Assembly: GCA_949825045.1 (NCBI GenBank) | Contig: OX463832.1 | Span: 23,616,552 to 23,680,551, forward strand | DNA length: 64,000 nucleotides | Direction: 5' to 3' | Source of the DNA: Argyresthia goedartella | Lineage: Eukaryota; Arthropoda; Insecta; Lepidoptera; Argyresthiidae | Shown: piece after piece, positions 1 through 10,000 of the stretch | Layout of the letters: every line of letters starts with the position of its first letter | Numbering within the stretch: the first letter of the stretch is position 1 | Program-made: the position numbers and the translations under genes | The notes under the pieces: generated by a model | The model's input: only the letters and a program-made list of their open reading frames with translations | Told to the model about the DNA's origin: nothing | Databases searched by the model: none

Positions 1-540
1 CTTGAGGTCATCCGCAAACAAGAGACAGACAGCATCCTTAATGACCTTCGGAAGGTCATTAATAATAATAATAAATTCTTAAGGCCCCAAGTTACTGCCC
101 TGACTAACGCCAGAAAATGTGAAATACGGCTCTGATGTAGAATATACGCGGGGTATTCCACATACTGTCTTCTGTGCTTAAGATAGCTCACAAAAAGCCG
201 CATAAGTTGGGGAGTAAAGCCGACCCCACTTAACTTCTCCAGACGGACGTCGTTGTCCACTGTATCAAAGGCCTTTCTAAAGTCGAAGTAAGCGACATCT
301 ACTTGCCCCCGCGCATCAAGTGGAGGCGTTACGTAAGACACGAAACACAGAAGGTTAGAGGCGGTGTTACGGCCTGGTCGGAACCCGTGCTGTGCGTCCG
401 AAACCTGTTCCCTCAAAAAATAGTAACATAATGTCGTCTATCTTATGCAGAACTCGTGGCAGCGCCAACGGTCTCCTGGAGATAATAGCAGATAGGGTAG
501 ACAATCCCTTTATGCGGCATTGGGTTGCAGTTCACACACT
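1..540 (-). pseudogene. Non-LTR retrotransposon reverse transcriptase fragment (runs off left edge)
   Basis: Read on the minus strand, this stretch carries the reverse transcriptase palm motifs of a LINE in the right order: HGFRPGRNTASNL, then FDFRKAFDTVD (motif A with the first catalytic Asp), then SGVSQGSNLGP, then FADDLK, the catalytic double-Asp box, at bases 1-18. The frame breaks several times, including a stop just after LGP next to an ATT repeat, so it is dead. The C-terminal part lies outside the window. The motif style resembles jockey/CR1-type LINEs of insects, but the clade was not tested. It lies in the intron of the plus-strand gene whose last exon is at 2095. Confidence 0.85.
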
Positions 541-702
541 GCCAGTCATAGATTCGCGCCTAAATTAGAAAAAATAAATGGTTTGGTCTGCACTGTATCG
601 ATTGTGTTTATATTGTACTAATAACATAGATTGTAAAACTAATTATTAACACTTGTATATGGACTTGGTCTGAAATAAATGATTATTATTATTATTATTA
701 AT
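541..702 (+). repeat. LINE-like 3' tail ending in (ATT)n
   Basis: AT-rich non-coding stretch ending with an AATAAA hexamer followed by an ATT trinucleotide tract, the usual look of a retrotransposon 3' end. It abuts the next LINE fragment at about 703. No coding capacity seen. Confidence 0.4.
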
Positions 703-1083
703 GCATTCTCTACTACAACAAGATAGCTCTGGAGATCTTGAAATTGCCATATGAGCAATTTAAAAACCATGTTAAAGCGACTGTCGAAAATGTTCAAGAT
801 TACTTAAATGATGGGACTGTATGGGGTTAATCTGGCTCAACACAGACCTTGCTGTTAATAATTTTGTAATTATTTATTGCAGCTTGTTAATTATGATAAT
901 GACATATATTTTGTATGAGTTAAGCATAAGCAATTTTCAAAAGAGATCTAAAAATCAATCTGTTGGTGTTCCTATGCCCTTCCTCTCCCACAGTGGTCCA
1001 ATGTAGAGAAGTGGCAAAAAATGACGATTGCTAAGTAAATGTAAATATCTACAGTAATAAAGACATTTGGAATTTGGAATTTG
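703..1083 (+). pseudogene. LINE family L1, 3' end (copy a)
   Basis: The plus strand encodes the last part of the same LINE ORF2 found at 2533-3220 and 14430-16030 (LEILKLPYEQFKNHVKAT...QDYLNDGTVWG, stop), with a short deletion that removes the KKGYY segment. It is followed by the family's 3' untranslated region and ends in tandem ATTTGGA-type heptamers at about 1065-1083. Severely 5'-truncated and not functional. Confidence 0.85.
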
Positions 1084-1084
1084 G

Positions 1085-2094
1085 TTGGCCATACAAAACA
1101 AATATTTCATTTGCAATCTGCAAATGTTGCCATCACTTACCTTAAAGCTTTTTCTGCCAAGGTGTACATGTATCTGTTTATGATTATTATAACCAGTCTT
1201 TTTTTGTGAAACAAAGGTTGCATAATGATCTTGAAGTATTTTTAACACCCTTGCTCGTAAAGCTGATGTAATTCCACCGGTTTTAAATATGTAAAGCGGG
1301 TCATAAAAAACGTTAAGTAAATAGTTAAGTTATGTCCATACAAATTCCATAACAGTATTATTTGCCATTTCAAATATCGAACTGATCGCCGCCGCACGAC
1401 TCCAGCTAGTGAGCAGCGCGCTGTTGCTATTCAAATTTCGAACCGCTCGTCGCGCGCGTGTTACTTGCTCCCCTTTGTCTTCTTGCTCCCCCTTGTCACC
1501 TTGTTTTTTTTTCTGCTTCCTCGTAAATGTGTTAAAAAACGTCGTACGATATACGTGCGTATTGGTTATAACATGCTCGGCTCAATTACGCCCTCGCCTT
1601 CGGCTCGGGCTGAATTTCCGCCTCGCATATTGTAACCATCTTTACGCACTAATATCGTAATGTATTATTATAATATAGAATCTCTATGTTTGGCGCAGTG
1701 GCACATAAATATTTATAAATTATCAAAATAAGTTTATAATAGTAGATTATGTGACTGATACATAATGGAGGGCATTATAACTCGAGAGTGGGTTTTTGAA
1801 ACGAGCCACAATACAGAAATTGACTGCGAGTCAAAATAGATACTTTTAGGAACTGCCACAACGGTAATTTTGTTCATGAGTTCTATGAAATACTAGCATG
1901 TGACCTCAAAGTCAAATGCTGTATTTTTAACACAAAATTGAGTTAAAAAATTCAACTGCTGGAAACAGGCAATTCTGATAGGTATTATCAAACGATTCTG
2001 TTAAAATAGGTTCAACTTGAGACACGTTTCTGACTACCTTGTCAAATACCGTATTCCGTATTCATACTTAAAGTAATAAATTGTATCATTCCAG
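1085..2094 (+). other. Presumed intron of the plus-strand gene; no coding exon seen
   Basis: No exon with coding bias was found here. It contains a GC-richer island at about 1385-1640 with a CTCGCCTTCGGCTCG motif that recurs in other repeats of this window, and a fragment of MITE family M1 at 1738-1800 in minus orientation. The segment ends in the 3' splice site of the exon at 2095. Confidence 0.5.
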
Positions 2095-2277
2095 TTCATC
2101 AAACACCTCCAAGAGTGGACGCCCAAGTTCAAGTTGCGCCCGGGCACCAGCTCGGCCGTGAAGGATTGCGCCTATTTCGTGCAGGAAAATATCGCGGCCT
2201 CGAGGAAGCAATATATCCCGGCCATCAACGCGTTCTTGGTCACCACTGCTGCTGATACTAGCTGCAGTCATTCATAG
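2095..2277 (+). CDS. Last coding exon of an unrecognised host gene
   Basis: A 183-base exon encoding 60 residues and a TAG stop. It starts right after a 3' splice site (ATCATTCCAG) and an AATAAA signal follows 2 bases after the stop. Third codon positions are strongly G/C, unlike the surrounding DNA, which marks it as real coding sequence. The peptide begins FIKHLQEWTPKFK, has a central VKDCAYFVQENIAA segment and ends DTSCSHS. Two cysteines are present and no transmembrane segment is visible. I do not recognise the family. The rest of the gene should lie left of the window. The gene converges on the glucose transporter, with 4.6 kb of repeats between the two ends. The minus strand is also open here, but without splice or start support it is a shadow. 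Confidence 0.75.
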   Translation, partial: FIKHLQEWTPKFKLRPGTSSAVKDCAYFVQENIAASRKQYIPAINAFLVTTAADTSCSHS

Positions 2278-2279
2278 AC

Positions 2280-2285
2280 AATAAA
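2280..2285 (+). terminator. Poly(A) signal AATAAA of the plus-strand gene
   Basis: Canonical hexamer 2 bases after the TAG stop at 2275-2277, implying a very short 3' untranslated region. A T-rich stretch follows at once. Confidence 0.65.
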
Positions 2286-2384
2286 GTTTTTTTTTTAAAG
2301 AAGTTGTTCAAATATCGAAAGGTTTCTTGGCGCCTGAGCGAGGACACCATCCCTCTCTTGCCCATGCATACTCTCTCTTGTTCC

Positions 2385-3452
2385 CAGACCTTCATAAAAC
2401 GTTATTATCCTCATAACGTTATGCTTCGTAGCGCTATGGCAGGCGTTTTATGACGATATAATTCCATAACGTTATACGGCTATGACGTTATTATCTTAGT
2501 TTTATACCGCTATATTCTGTAGCGCAAAATACCAAAATTCCAAATGTCTTTATTACTGTAGATATTTACATATACTTAGCAATCGTCATTTTTGCCACTT
2601 CTCTACATTGGACCACTGTGGGAGAAGAAGGGCGTAGAAACTCCCACAGATGATTTTTAGATCTCTTTTTAAAAAATTACTTATGCTTAACTACTACAAA
2701 AAATTACATTTAGTCATTATCATAATTAATAAGCAGGAATAAATAATTACAAAATTATTAACAGCAAGGTCTGTGTTGAGCCAGATTAACCCCATACAGT
2801 CCTGTCATTTAAGTAATCTTGAACATAGTAATATCCCTTTTTCGACAAAGTCGCTTTAACATGGTTTTTAAATTGCTCAAATGGCAATTTCAAGATCTCC
2901 AGAGGTATCTTGTTGTAGTAGAGAATGCATTGACCCTTGAAAGAATTGCTAACCTTCGCGAGTCTAAACCGGGGCGCAAGTAGTCTGTGATTATTTCTTA
3001 GGTTAACATTACAGCTATCGCTAAGTTTGGGAAATTTTGTAAGATTCTTGCGTACATACATTATATTTTCGAAAATAAATTGACTAGCTACAGTTAGTAT
3101 GTCAATTTCTTTAAAAAGCTCTCTTAAGGAGTCTGTGCGTTTTAAATTATAAATTGCTCGAATACCTCTTTTCTGTAAAATAAAAATAGTTTGAATATCC
3201 GCTGCTTTCCCCCACAACAACCGTTATCATAACGTTATAGGGCATCTCTTTCACGCCAACACTCCTTCGTTATAGTCCATCTTTTTACGTGAGTATTACA
3301 ACACACAGCAGGCATAGCGTACGGCAACATTTTTTTTTCAACGTTTTTTTTTATTTCGTTGTTTCTCCTAGTTTTTTATCATAACGTTGTAATAGCGCTA
3401 CAATAAATTGATTATAACGTTACATAACACAATATAACGTTATGAAGGTCTG
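2385..3452. mobile_element. hAT-type MITE split by a LINE insertion
   Basis: The ends are CAGACCTTCATAA at the left and its inverted complement TTATGAAGGTCTG at the right. The element is flanked by a perfect 8-bp duplication CTTGTTCC (2377-2384 and 3453-3460). An 8-bp target duplication and TIRs beginning CAG are typical of the hAT superfamily. Inside, copies of the palindromic motif ATAACGTTAT recur near both ends, as expected for subterminal transposase-binding repeats. Without the LINE at about 2533-3220 the MITE is about 380 bp and has no coding capacity. Confidence 0.8.
2533..3220 (-). pseudogene. LINE family L1, 3' end with ORF2 C-terminus (copy b)
   Basis: The minus strand holds an open 144-codon stretch (2786-3220) that begins with LLWGK-type sequence ([17 protein letters not shown]), passes [28 protein letters not shown] in spirit and ends YLNDRTVWG, stop. 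This is the region downstream of the reverse transcriptase in insect jockey/CR1-like LINEs. A 3' untranslated region of about 250 bp follows, ending in ATTTGGA-type repeats. It is 5'-truncated within ORF2 and inserted inside the hAT MITE at 2385-3452, so it is younger than that element. Confidence 0.85.
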
Positions 3453-3460
3453 CTTGTTCC

Positions 3461-4825
3461 CATGCGCCGCTAACCCCTCCAGGCAGCACTCAGGCGCCAA
3501 GTAACCCGGCATCAGTTATACATAGGAATGATCAAATCCATTGACGCGTTGAGTTTGATTTAAATATTTTTAAATTGGACGACTTTAAAGGGGGATGTCA
3601 AACTGTCTGAAAAATACTTGTAGTCCGACAAGGATCTTTTCGCGTACTTTTGAGGTTATGTCCACCAAAGTGACGTGACAGACACATGCCACTGACGCCC
3701 GGTTCCCGAAAGGAAAATTAGCTGTGACAACTTGACTCTGGTTAAACTAATTCCACCCAATCACGTGCCGTTTGGAATAGTCCTCGCTTAATCGCCTGTT
3801 GCATTTGATCACTCTTTCGGAAACTGGGGGCTAGCGTTAGGTTGACTTGTCTCGCCTTTTGATGATGTAGGCTCTCTGAATAGACGTTCTTATAATGCTT
3901 ACGGGATGAAGACATTAATACCAACAAAATTGTATGGGAAAAAATACTCAACGTCAAGCGGTTACCAGGAGATAAACCGGGATATACAGGGATCTGGGCC
4001 AGGCCCCTGGTAAAATAAAAATAAAAACAATTAGCTACTCAAAATATATGATAGGCAGCCGTTTTTTTTTACAAACAAATCCTAACCTCAAAAGAATTTA
4101 TTTTTAATTTTGCCAGAACCTATGTCTGGTGCTTGTTGGAGGTTGAAAAACGGGATACCTATAGGGAAAATGAATGTTGTTATGTTCGGATTCTGTTTTG
4201 TTAATATGAATAAATGAAAAGTTTTCACTGAATTATTATTTTTTATTTAAAAGTATAAAAATGTTGCACATTTTGCATTCAGATCTTTAAAGAGCGTCTT
4301 TAAATAAGTACATCGAAAAATGACCATAAATCCCAATAAACGTATATCCACGCATATGCAAAAGACTAATGCGCAAAAACTAAAAAAATAGATTGCAGAT
4401 TTGTAACATTTCTAACTTTGACTTTAATTATTTTTAAATTTTATGAAGTTATAAAATTTAGTCCAAAATTTTTTTTTTTCGCTTTGCATATGCAGAATTT
4501 ACGCGATAAACACAGATTTTGGTCATTTTGCATGTGACGGTATTTAGTATAGTGATATAATTCTTAGCGAGGTTTTATTTTCAATTTAAAAATCAAAGAG
4601 GTAATAAGGCCCTAATCCTGTCTTATTTACCTAATGCTGCTGTCTTATCAACTAAGTTAAAAAAAAAAACAGTAGAATAGAATACACATAGGAGGTAAGT
4701 ATTTATGTCGGCCGTATGCGGCATAACAATGCTAGAAAATAACAAAGAATCCAAAAATGCAGTATGATAATAAATAAGTCGTATTTATGTCTTATGAATG
4801 TTAATTTAATATTATCAAAATATCT
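3461..4825. other. AT-rich intergenic stretch, no gene seen
   Basis: No open frame with coding bias and no recognised protein. A short block near 3690-3790 containing CAATCACGTGCCG resembles one arm of the fold-back MITE at 42378-42528, so degenerate MITE material is present. The rest looks like unconstrained AT-rich DNA. Confidence 0.4.
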
Positions 4826-5120
4826 TTATCTACACACGTATCATAAACCCTCTTTACTGCATCCAAAAACCGAACGTTACGACCAGCATTTATCTGAATC
4901 TTGATACATTATGACCATAATGTGTCATTCGACAAATTATGACATTCAAATTTCGAACGCCGATGCCCGCCTGCATGTTTGGCTGTGAAATTGGTACTAC
5001 TGAACAAGCTAAACAAGTGCAGAGCAATTATCAAGCGAGCTTATGATATGTGTGTAGATAAACTAGTGTATGTAACTGTACATAATTAGGCATTATGTTT
5101 CAGTCCCATAAACGACTATT
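4826..5120 (+). mobile_element. MITE family M1, copy a (internally shortened)
   Basis: Begins TTATCTACACACGTATCATA and ends ATAAACGACTATT, with the family's internal landmarks in order: a palindrome around CATTATG, GACATTCAAATTTCGAACGC, the inner inverted end GTGTGTAGATAAACTAG and ACATAATTAGGCATTA. The part that usually holds the CTCGAG-containing fold-back is mostly deleted. Confidence 0.75.
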
Positions 5121-5800
5121 TTAGATTAGTTCACTTCAGCGTTGTTGTTTTTTTAAATATGTCATCAAGCAATAACAAAATAACTTTCGACGGGTATAAC
5201 CTTGGTAAAACTTAATGTAGAAGTAGATACAGGAGATACATATACACTAATCATCTGGCATGTGAAGTCGCGGGTATGAAAAACATTTCGTAAGTCATTG
5301 GCTCTCCCAAGAAAAACTGTTAATTTATAGGCAAGTGACAGAGCTATGCTTTATATAACCGCCCCTCACTCTCCTGTGACACGACAGTAACTGTGGAGAA
5401 CATAAAAACACCCATTGACTCTAGCAACCCCCTCAGCGGGCCAATTAAGTTTCTGGAACTGTAATATTTCCAAAGACTAACTCCGCCACTTTGTTATTTA
5501 AATTTTTCACATGTCAATCTTTTTGACAACTGTAAATACCAGCATAATTTACGATGCGCATTTGGTGCGCGTACTGCAATCGTTGTATACTCCCTGGTTT
5601 ATATTATAAGCAAGCAAATCCGCATTCTCCCGCGTTCATTATAAACCGGCGAAAGCGCGCTTACGTCATCCATCTGTCAACTGTCATATGTCATGTCGCC
5701 CTCTAACAATAGAAATGGTTTACCCTTTACTGTAAAGTACTTTACCACCTAACGCGCTACGTTAAAATTAAATTAAAGCAATAGATATTCCAATATTTTA
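5121..5800. other. Intergenic stretch, no gene seen
   Basis: No coding exon or known repeat was recognised, apart from short blocks that look like degenerate MITE sequence with TGACAGTT-type motifs around 5640-5690. Confidence 0.35.
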
Positions 5801-5806
5801 GACAAA

Positions 5807-6090
5807 ATGCAAAAAGGAGAAGAGCTCATACGGGTTATAAAAAGCAGGAAACTAACATATTTCGGACATATCATGCGAAACGACAAATATAACCTGCTCG
5901 AATTGGTCATACAAGGCAAGATCCAAGGACGCAGAAGACCTGGTCGCTCACGTACATCCTGGCTCCAAAATCTGAGAGAGTGGTTCGGGATGAACACAAC
6001 ATCCCTTTTCCGAGCGGCAGTATCCCGTGAGAAGATCGCCGTAATGGTCGCCAACCTCCGATAGGAGATGGCACCCGAAGAAGAAGAATA
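5807..6090 (+). pseudogene. RTE-like LINE, C-terminal reverse transcriptase fragment
   Basis: The plus strand is open for 85 codons and reads KLTYFGHIMRNDKYNLLELV, then GKIQGRRRPGRSRTSWL and LREWFGM, ending VANLR, stop. This GH-(I/L)-(M/L)-R and G(R/K)R(R)PGR pattern is the typical C-terminus of RTE-like endonuclease-reverse transcriptases in arthropods. Only the last part of the protein remains, with no upstream RT domain, so this is a 5'-truncated relic. Confidence 0.85.
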
Positions 6091-6399
6091 GATATTCCAA
6101 GAATAATTCCCAATGTAATTCAAATTTAACAACAGTTAACAAATGTCAATTTGACGTGTCCAAACACACTGCACTACCTCTTGTTCGTGAGCGCTGGGCA
6201 CGCGCTATGCTGAATAGTATGCGCATTACGAACCGACCTATAGCGAGCTCAGAACGCAAACAGCGCTCGTAAACAGCACCGAATATTCCAAGCATTAACT
6301 CAGAATCTTTGTTATTACAATTTTTGACAGATGTCACAATTAATGTCAAGTGTCACTTGTTTGTCAGGAGGGAGTTCCTCGGACTGATTTCATCATTTA

Positions 6400-6713
6400 G
6401 GTGACGTTCCAGTTCCACAGGTAAAGGTACGTTTTCTAGTTTCGGAGAAAATTCGCTGTTTTGATAAATGGCGCGAAAATTATATTTTTATTTCACTCGC
6501 CTATCCATCCACAAACTAAAATAGCAGCTTTTGTTTTGATACGTCGTGAACTTCATAATACAATATTGGACATATTTGTTGTGTTAAAGTTATACCTAAA
6601 AGCGGAAATGTTTATCTAAATTTTTTTAGTCAACGATACCATTGCAGTAACAGAATACCGGGGTATGCTGAACTATATACCGACCATGGTACCTTCACCT
6701 GTGGAACCTCACA
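6400..6713. mobile_element. Fold-back element downstream of the transporter gene
   Basis: The left arm (6401-6430: GTGACGTTCCAGTTCCACAG then GTAAAGGTAC) is matched in inverted form by the right arm (6688-6713: GGTACCTTCACCTGTGGAAC). The interior of about 260 bp is non-coding. It lies about 165 bp beyond the poly(A) signal of the glucose transporter. Confidence 0.6.
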
Positions 6714-6878
6714 TATTTTTATAAGCGGAATAGGTATTCTCTCATATGCATCAAGCTAAGAACCCATATTTAAACCCTGCAGGACCAGGCCGTGCCTGCC
6801 GCATTACAATTGGACTGCATAGTCACGAGCGCAGAAATTCTGCTGCCCCTTTCATCATTGAAAGCAGATCCTGTGGTC

Positions 6879-6884
6879 TTTATT
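6879..6884 (-). terminator. Poly(A) signal AATAAA of the glucose transporter
   Basis: On the minus strand AATAAA lies 28 bases after the TGA stop (6913-6915), within CTGTCAATAAAGACC. This gives a very short 3' untranslated region and is the only canonical hexamer close to the stop. Confidence 0.75.
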
Positions 6885-6912
6885 GACAGAATATGATGAT
6901 AGGAGCAGAACT

Positions 6913-7050
6913 TCACATCTGCTGTCTGAACATGGCGCTGACTTCCTCCACACTCTTGTTCTTTGTCTCCGGGACCTTCGAGCTGATGAAGATGATGAAC
7001 AGCAGCTGCAGGGCTGCGAATATGAGGAACACGTATGCGCCTAGTTGCTC
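6913..7050 (-). CDS. Glucose transporter, coding exon 12 (C-terminus)
   Basis: Starts after CCTTTCCAG|. It encodes [20 protein letters not shown] (TM12), then [19 protein letters not shown] and RQQM, TGA stop. VPETK is the C-terminal sugar transporter signature. Confidence 0.93.
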   Translation of the reverse strand, partial: EQLGAYVFLIFAALQLLFIIFISSKVPETKNKSVEEVSAMFRQQM

Positions 7051-10000
7051 CTGGAAAGGGAAATGTGGTGTTTAGGACCTAAATATTACATTTGTCATTA
7101 TATCAACGGGATCAAATTATTCCTTCCTCATAATATCTAGTTCCTAAAATGTGCTCAGTATCAAAATGACCCTTTATCGGGACATCAGTCCCGTTACTAA
7201 AATATCTCCAGTATCAAAATGTCCCTTTAGCATTACTAAACCCCGTAGTGCGAAAATGTCCCTTGTCCCTTTAAGGGTATTTTACTGAAATACCCCCAGT
7301 GCCAAAATATCCCGTTATTGTTATGCTCCCAGTGCCAAAATATACAATTACTGAAATACGTTTTTTTGTATGTTTGTTACGCGAGTAATACGTCCATTAT
7401 GAATCGATTTTGATGTTTCTTGTTTTGATTTGTAGGCCATACTTCAGAGGTGATACCACATAATATTTATCTAAATTGATTAAGTGCTTTTTGAAATAAT
7501 CAACAAATACAAAAAATATACACGTAGATGTCATTTTGGTTTGTGGTTCCGTGCAGCAAAAGTTTTGATGAGGACTTTTCATGTACACGAAAAAAAAATT
7601 CTATAACATAATGAATTATTTAGAGACTAATAAACTACTAATAAAGTCCCAAACGGAAGAAAGGTCGTCCCAAAACCACGTGGCGAAGTTCAACCGAGAA
7701 AGTGGAAGCCATTGTGAGCTCAGATTGGGCGGAGCAGAGCAGACGGCCCAAGTTCGGGACAAATGGGATTCTGTACTGAGAGCCCTAAACCCCTGGCCGA
7801 GATGATGATAATAATAATAATACCTTGGACACCTTTTACACACATTGATCTAGCCCCAAACTAGGATTACCTGTATCTTGGGTACTAGACAACTTATATA
7901 GTTACTTATATAGATAAATATTATACTTAGATAGATAAACAACCATGACTAGGGTACAAACATCCGTTCTCATCAAACAAATACTTGCCCCCACCGGGAC
8001 TCGAACCCGGGACCCTTGGCTTCGTAGGCAGGGTTACTGCCGACTCGACCATTCGGGTCGTCATGATGGATTTATAACTCACAGAAAGCGGCAGGAAGCT
8101 AAGTCCCACGATGAAGTTTGCCGTCCAGTTGACAGTGACAGCGACCGACGCGGCGGCAGACCGCGCCGACTGGTTGAATAGCTCTGTAACACACACACAC
8201 ACACATACTAACTGTAGCTAGTCAATTTATTTTCGAAAATATATTCATCTAGGTTAGTATATTTTAGTTACTTTTATAGGGTCATGTCCTATGGTATCTT
8301 GTTGTGGGGGAAAGCAGCGGATATTCAAACGATTTTTATTTTACAGAAAAGAGCTTCGGCTAGTTTCATAAACCCACTCTCGCGTAGGTATTAATGCCCT
8401 CCATTATGTATCATTCACATAAACTACTATCAAAACTGGACGCTTCGCGCGCAAGCTAAACAAGTGCAGAGCAATTATCAATGCCACAATGCCGGCCAAA
8501 CATGCGGTTCCTGAACACATTAAAGAGAGCTTATGATATGTGTGTAGATAAACTAGTGTATGTAACTGTACATAATTAGGCATTAAAACTCTCGAGTGAT
8601 ATCATTCATTCATAAACCCTCTCTCGAGTAGATATTAATGCCCTCCATTATGTATCAGTTACATAAACTACTATTTTGGCCAACGACGCATCGCTCGCTC
8701 TGTCAATAATATTCCATTGGCACCGACCTTACATAATTATTCCAAAGTTTAGCTCAATCGGAAACCGGGAAAAGGGTCAAATATAACTTGCAAGATTTGT
8801 TAACGTACTTACTTTATTGCACACTTCCTAAGTTACATGTGAACCTAATAAAAGCGTGTTAAAAAGAGCGGCTTACCATTGACCAGGAACCAGGGAATAG
8901 ATCCAGGACCGACAGCAAACATCACGACGAATGCAATCACCAGCGCGATGCACAGATATGACACCCACACCGTCGATGTCTGAAATAAGAGTAAATATAT
9001 CGGATATTTACTCTATTTAGTACTCCACCAAGCTAAATAAAAGTCTGTCGGGCAATTTCCGTCTCATGTCATGTTATACTCGCCTTGAAGCATGTTTTGT
9101 TTTACAGATCGGACGGAGGATGGCTGGCATGCGTCTTGTTGGCTTGGAGGTTGGAATGACTAAATATATGTAATCCATTAATCAGGGGTATAGGCCTTTA
9201 CTCAGATACGAGTAAGATTGAGCCGAACTCCATCGCGCTGGCTCAGTGCGGGTACTACAAGTAGCGATAGTCGCCGGGATCTACCTCTCAAAAACCGAGG
9301 GTCGTTGGGACGGGTCGCGTATAACCTAGGTATAACGAAAAAGTATTCAAGAGGTTAAGGTAATACCAAAAATATATATAAAAGGAATAAGAATGTGACC
9401 GAAATTGACAGCGTTCATTACTTCCACATCCCCTTTGACTTTGGGTACCCTGGGTACCCAAAATGCCGTTCTAAGTTTTGAATTCTATTACCATGGCATA
9501 AAGTTAAAAATTTCGACCCTTTAAAATGTCAAAGTCATTAATGTTGAGAAGAAAAGAGAGCTCAAACTAAAATAATGTAGCGCCAAACCACATAAAAATT
9601 GTTTATAAACGAAGCTATTTTGTCAAAAATATTTTCAAAGAGAGTTTACGAATACATGATATCTACATTTTGAATGCAAATCCGCAATGAAATTAGTTAG
9701 GATTTCAGAATTACAGGAAATAATAAAACAATTTTGAGGTCTTTTCGCAATTGAATTCTATCGAGAACGTTTCATCCAATCGCGTTTTCCTTCAGTGAAA
9801 ATCTTAATCAAATACTCAATAAACGTTAACCCAAAAATCAAATCTGTAGATGAATTTATAGTGGAAAAAATGGATAGCAAAAAAAATTTTTTTTTTATCG
9901 CTAAGGTATCGTGACATCCGAAACAAGGAACGTCCGATAATATTTAGAATAAAATACTTATCTCATTGGGACATGGCCCAGCACTGGATTCCAACCCGTA

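Noticed and set aside
2086..2271. Minus-strand open frame over the exon at 2095-2277
   Set aside because: The plus strand has the 3' splice site, stop and poly(A) signal; the minus frame is a mirror of GC-rich codons.
7985..8062. tRNA gene (also near 12140, 31650, 32750, 51950, 52260)
   Set aside because: The tRNA-like sequences are heads of SINEs: each is followed by the same body and tail, and their A-box regions and stems are degenerate.
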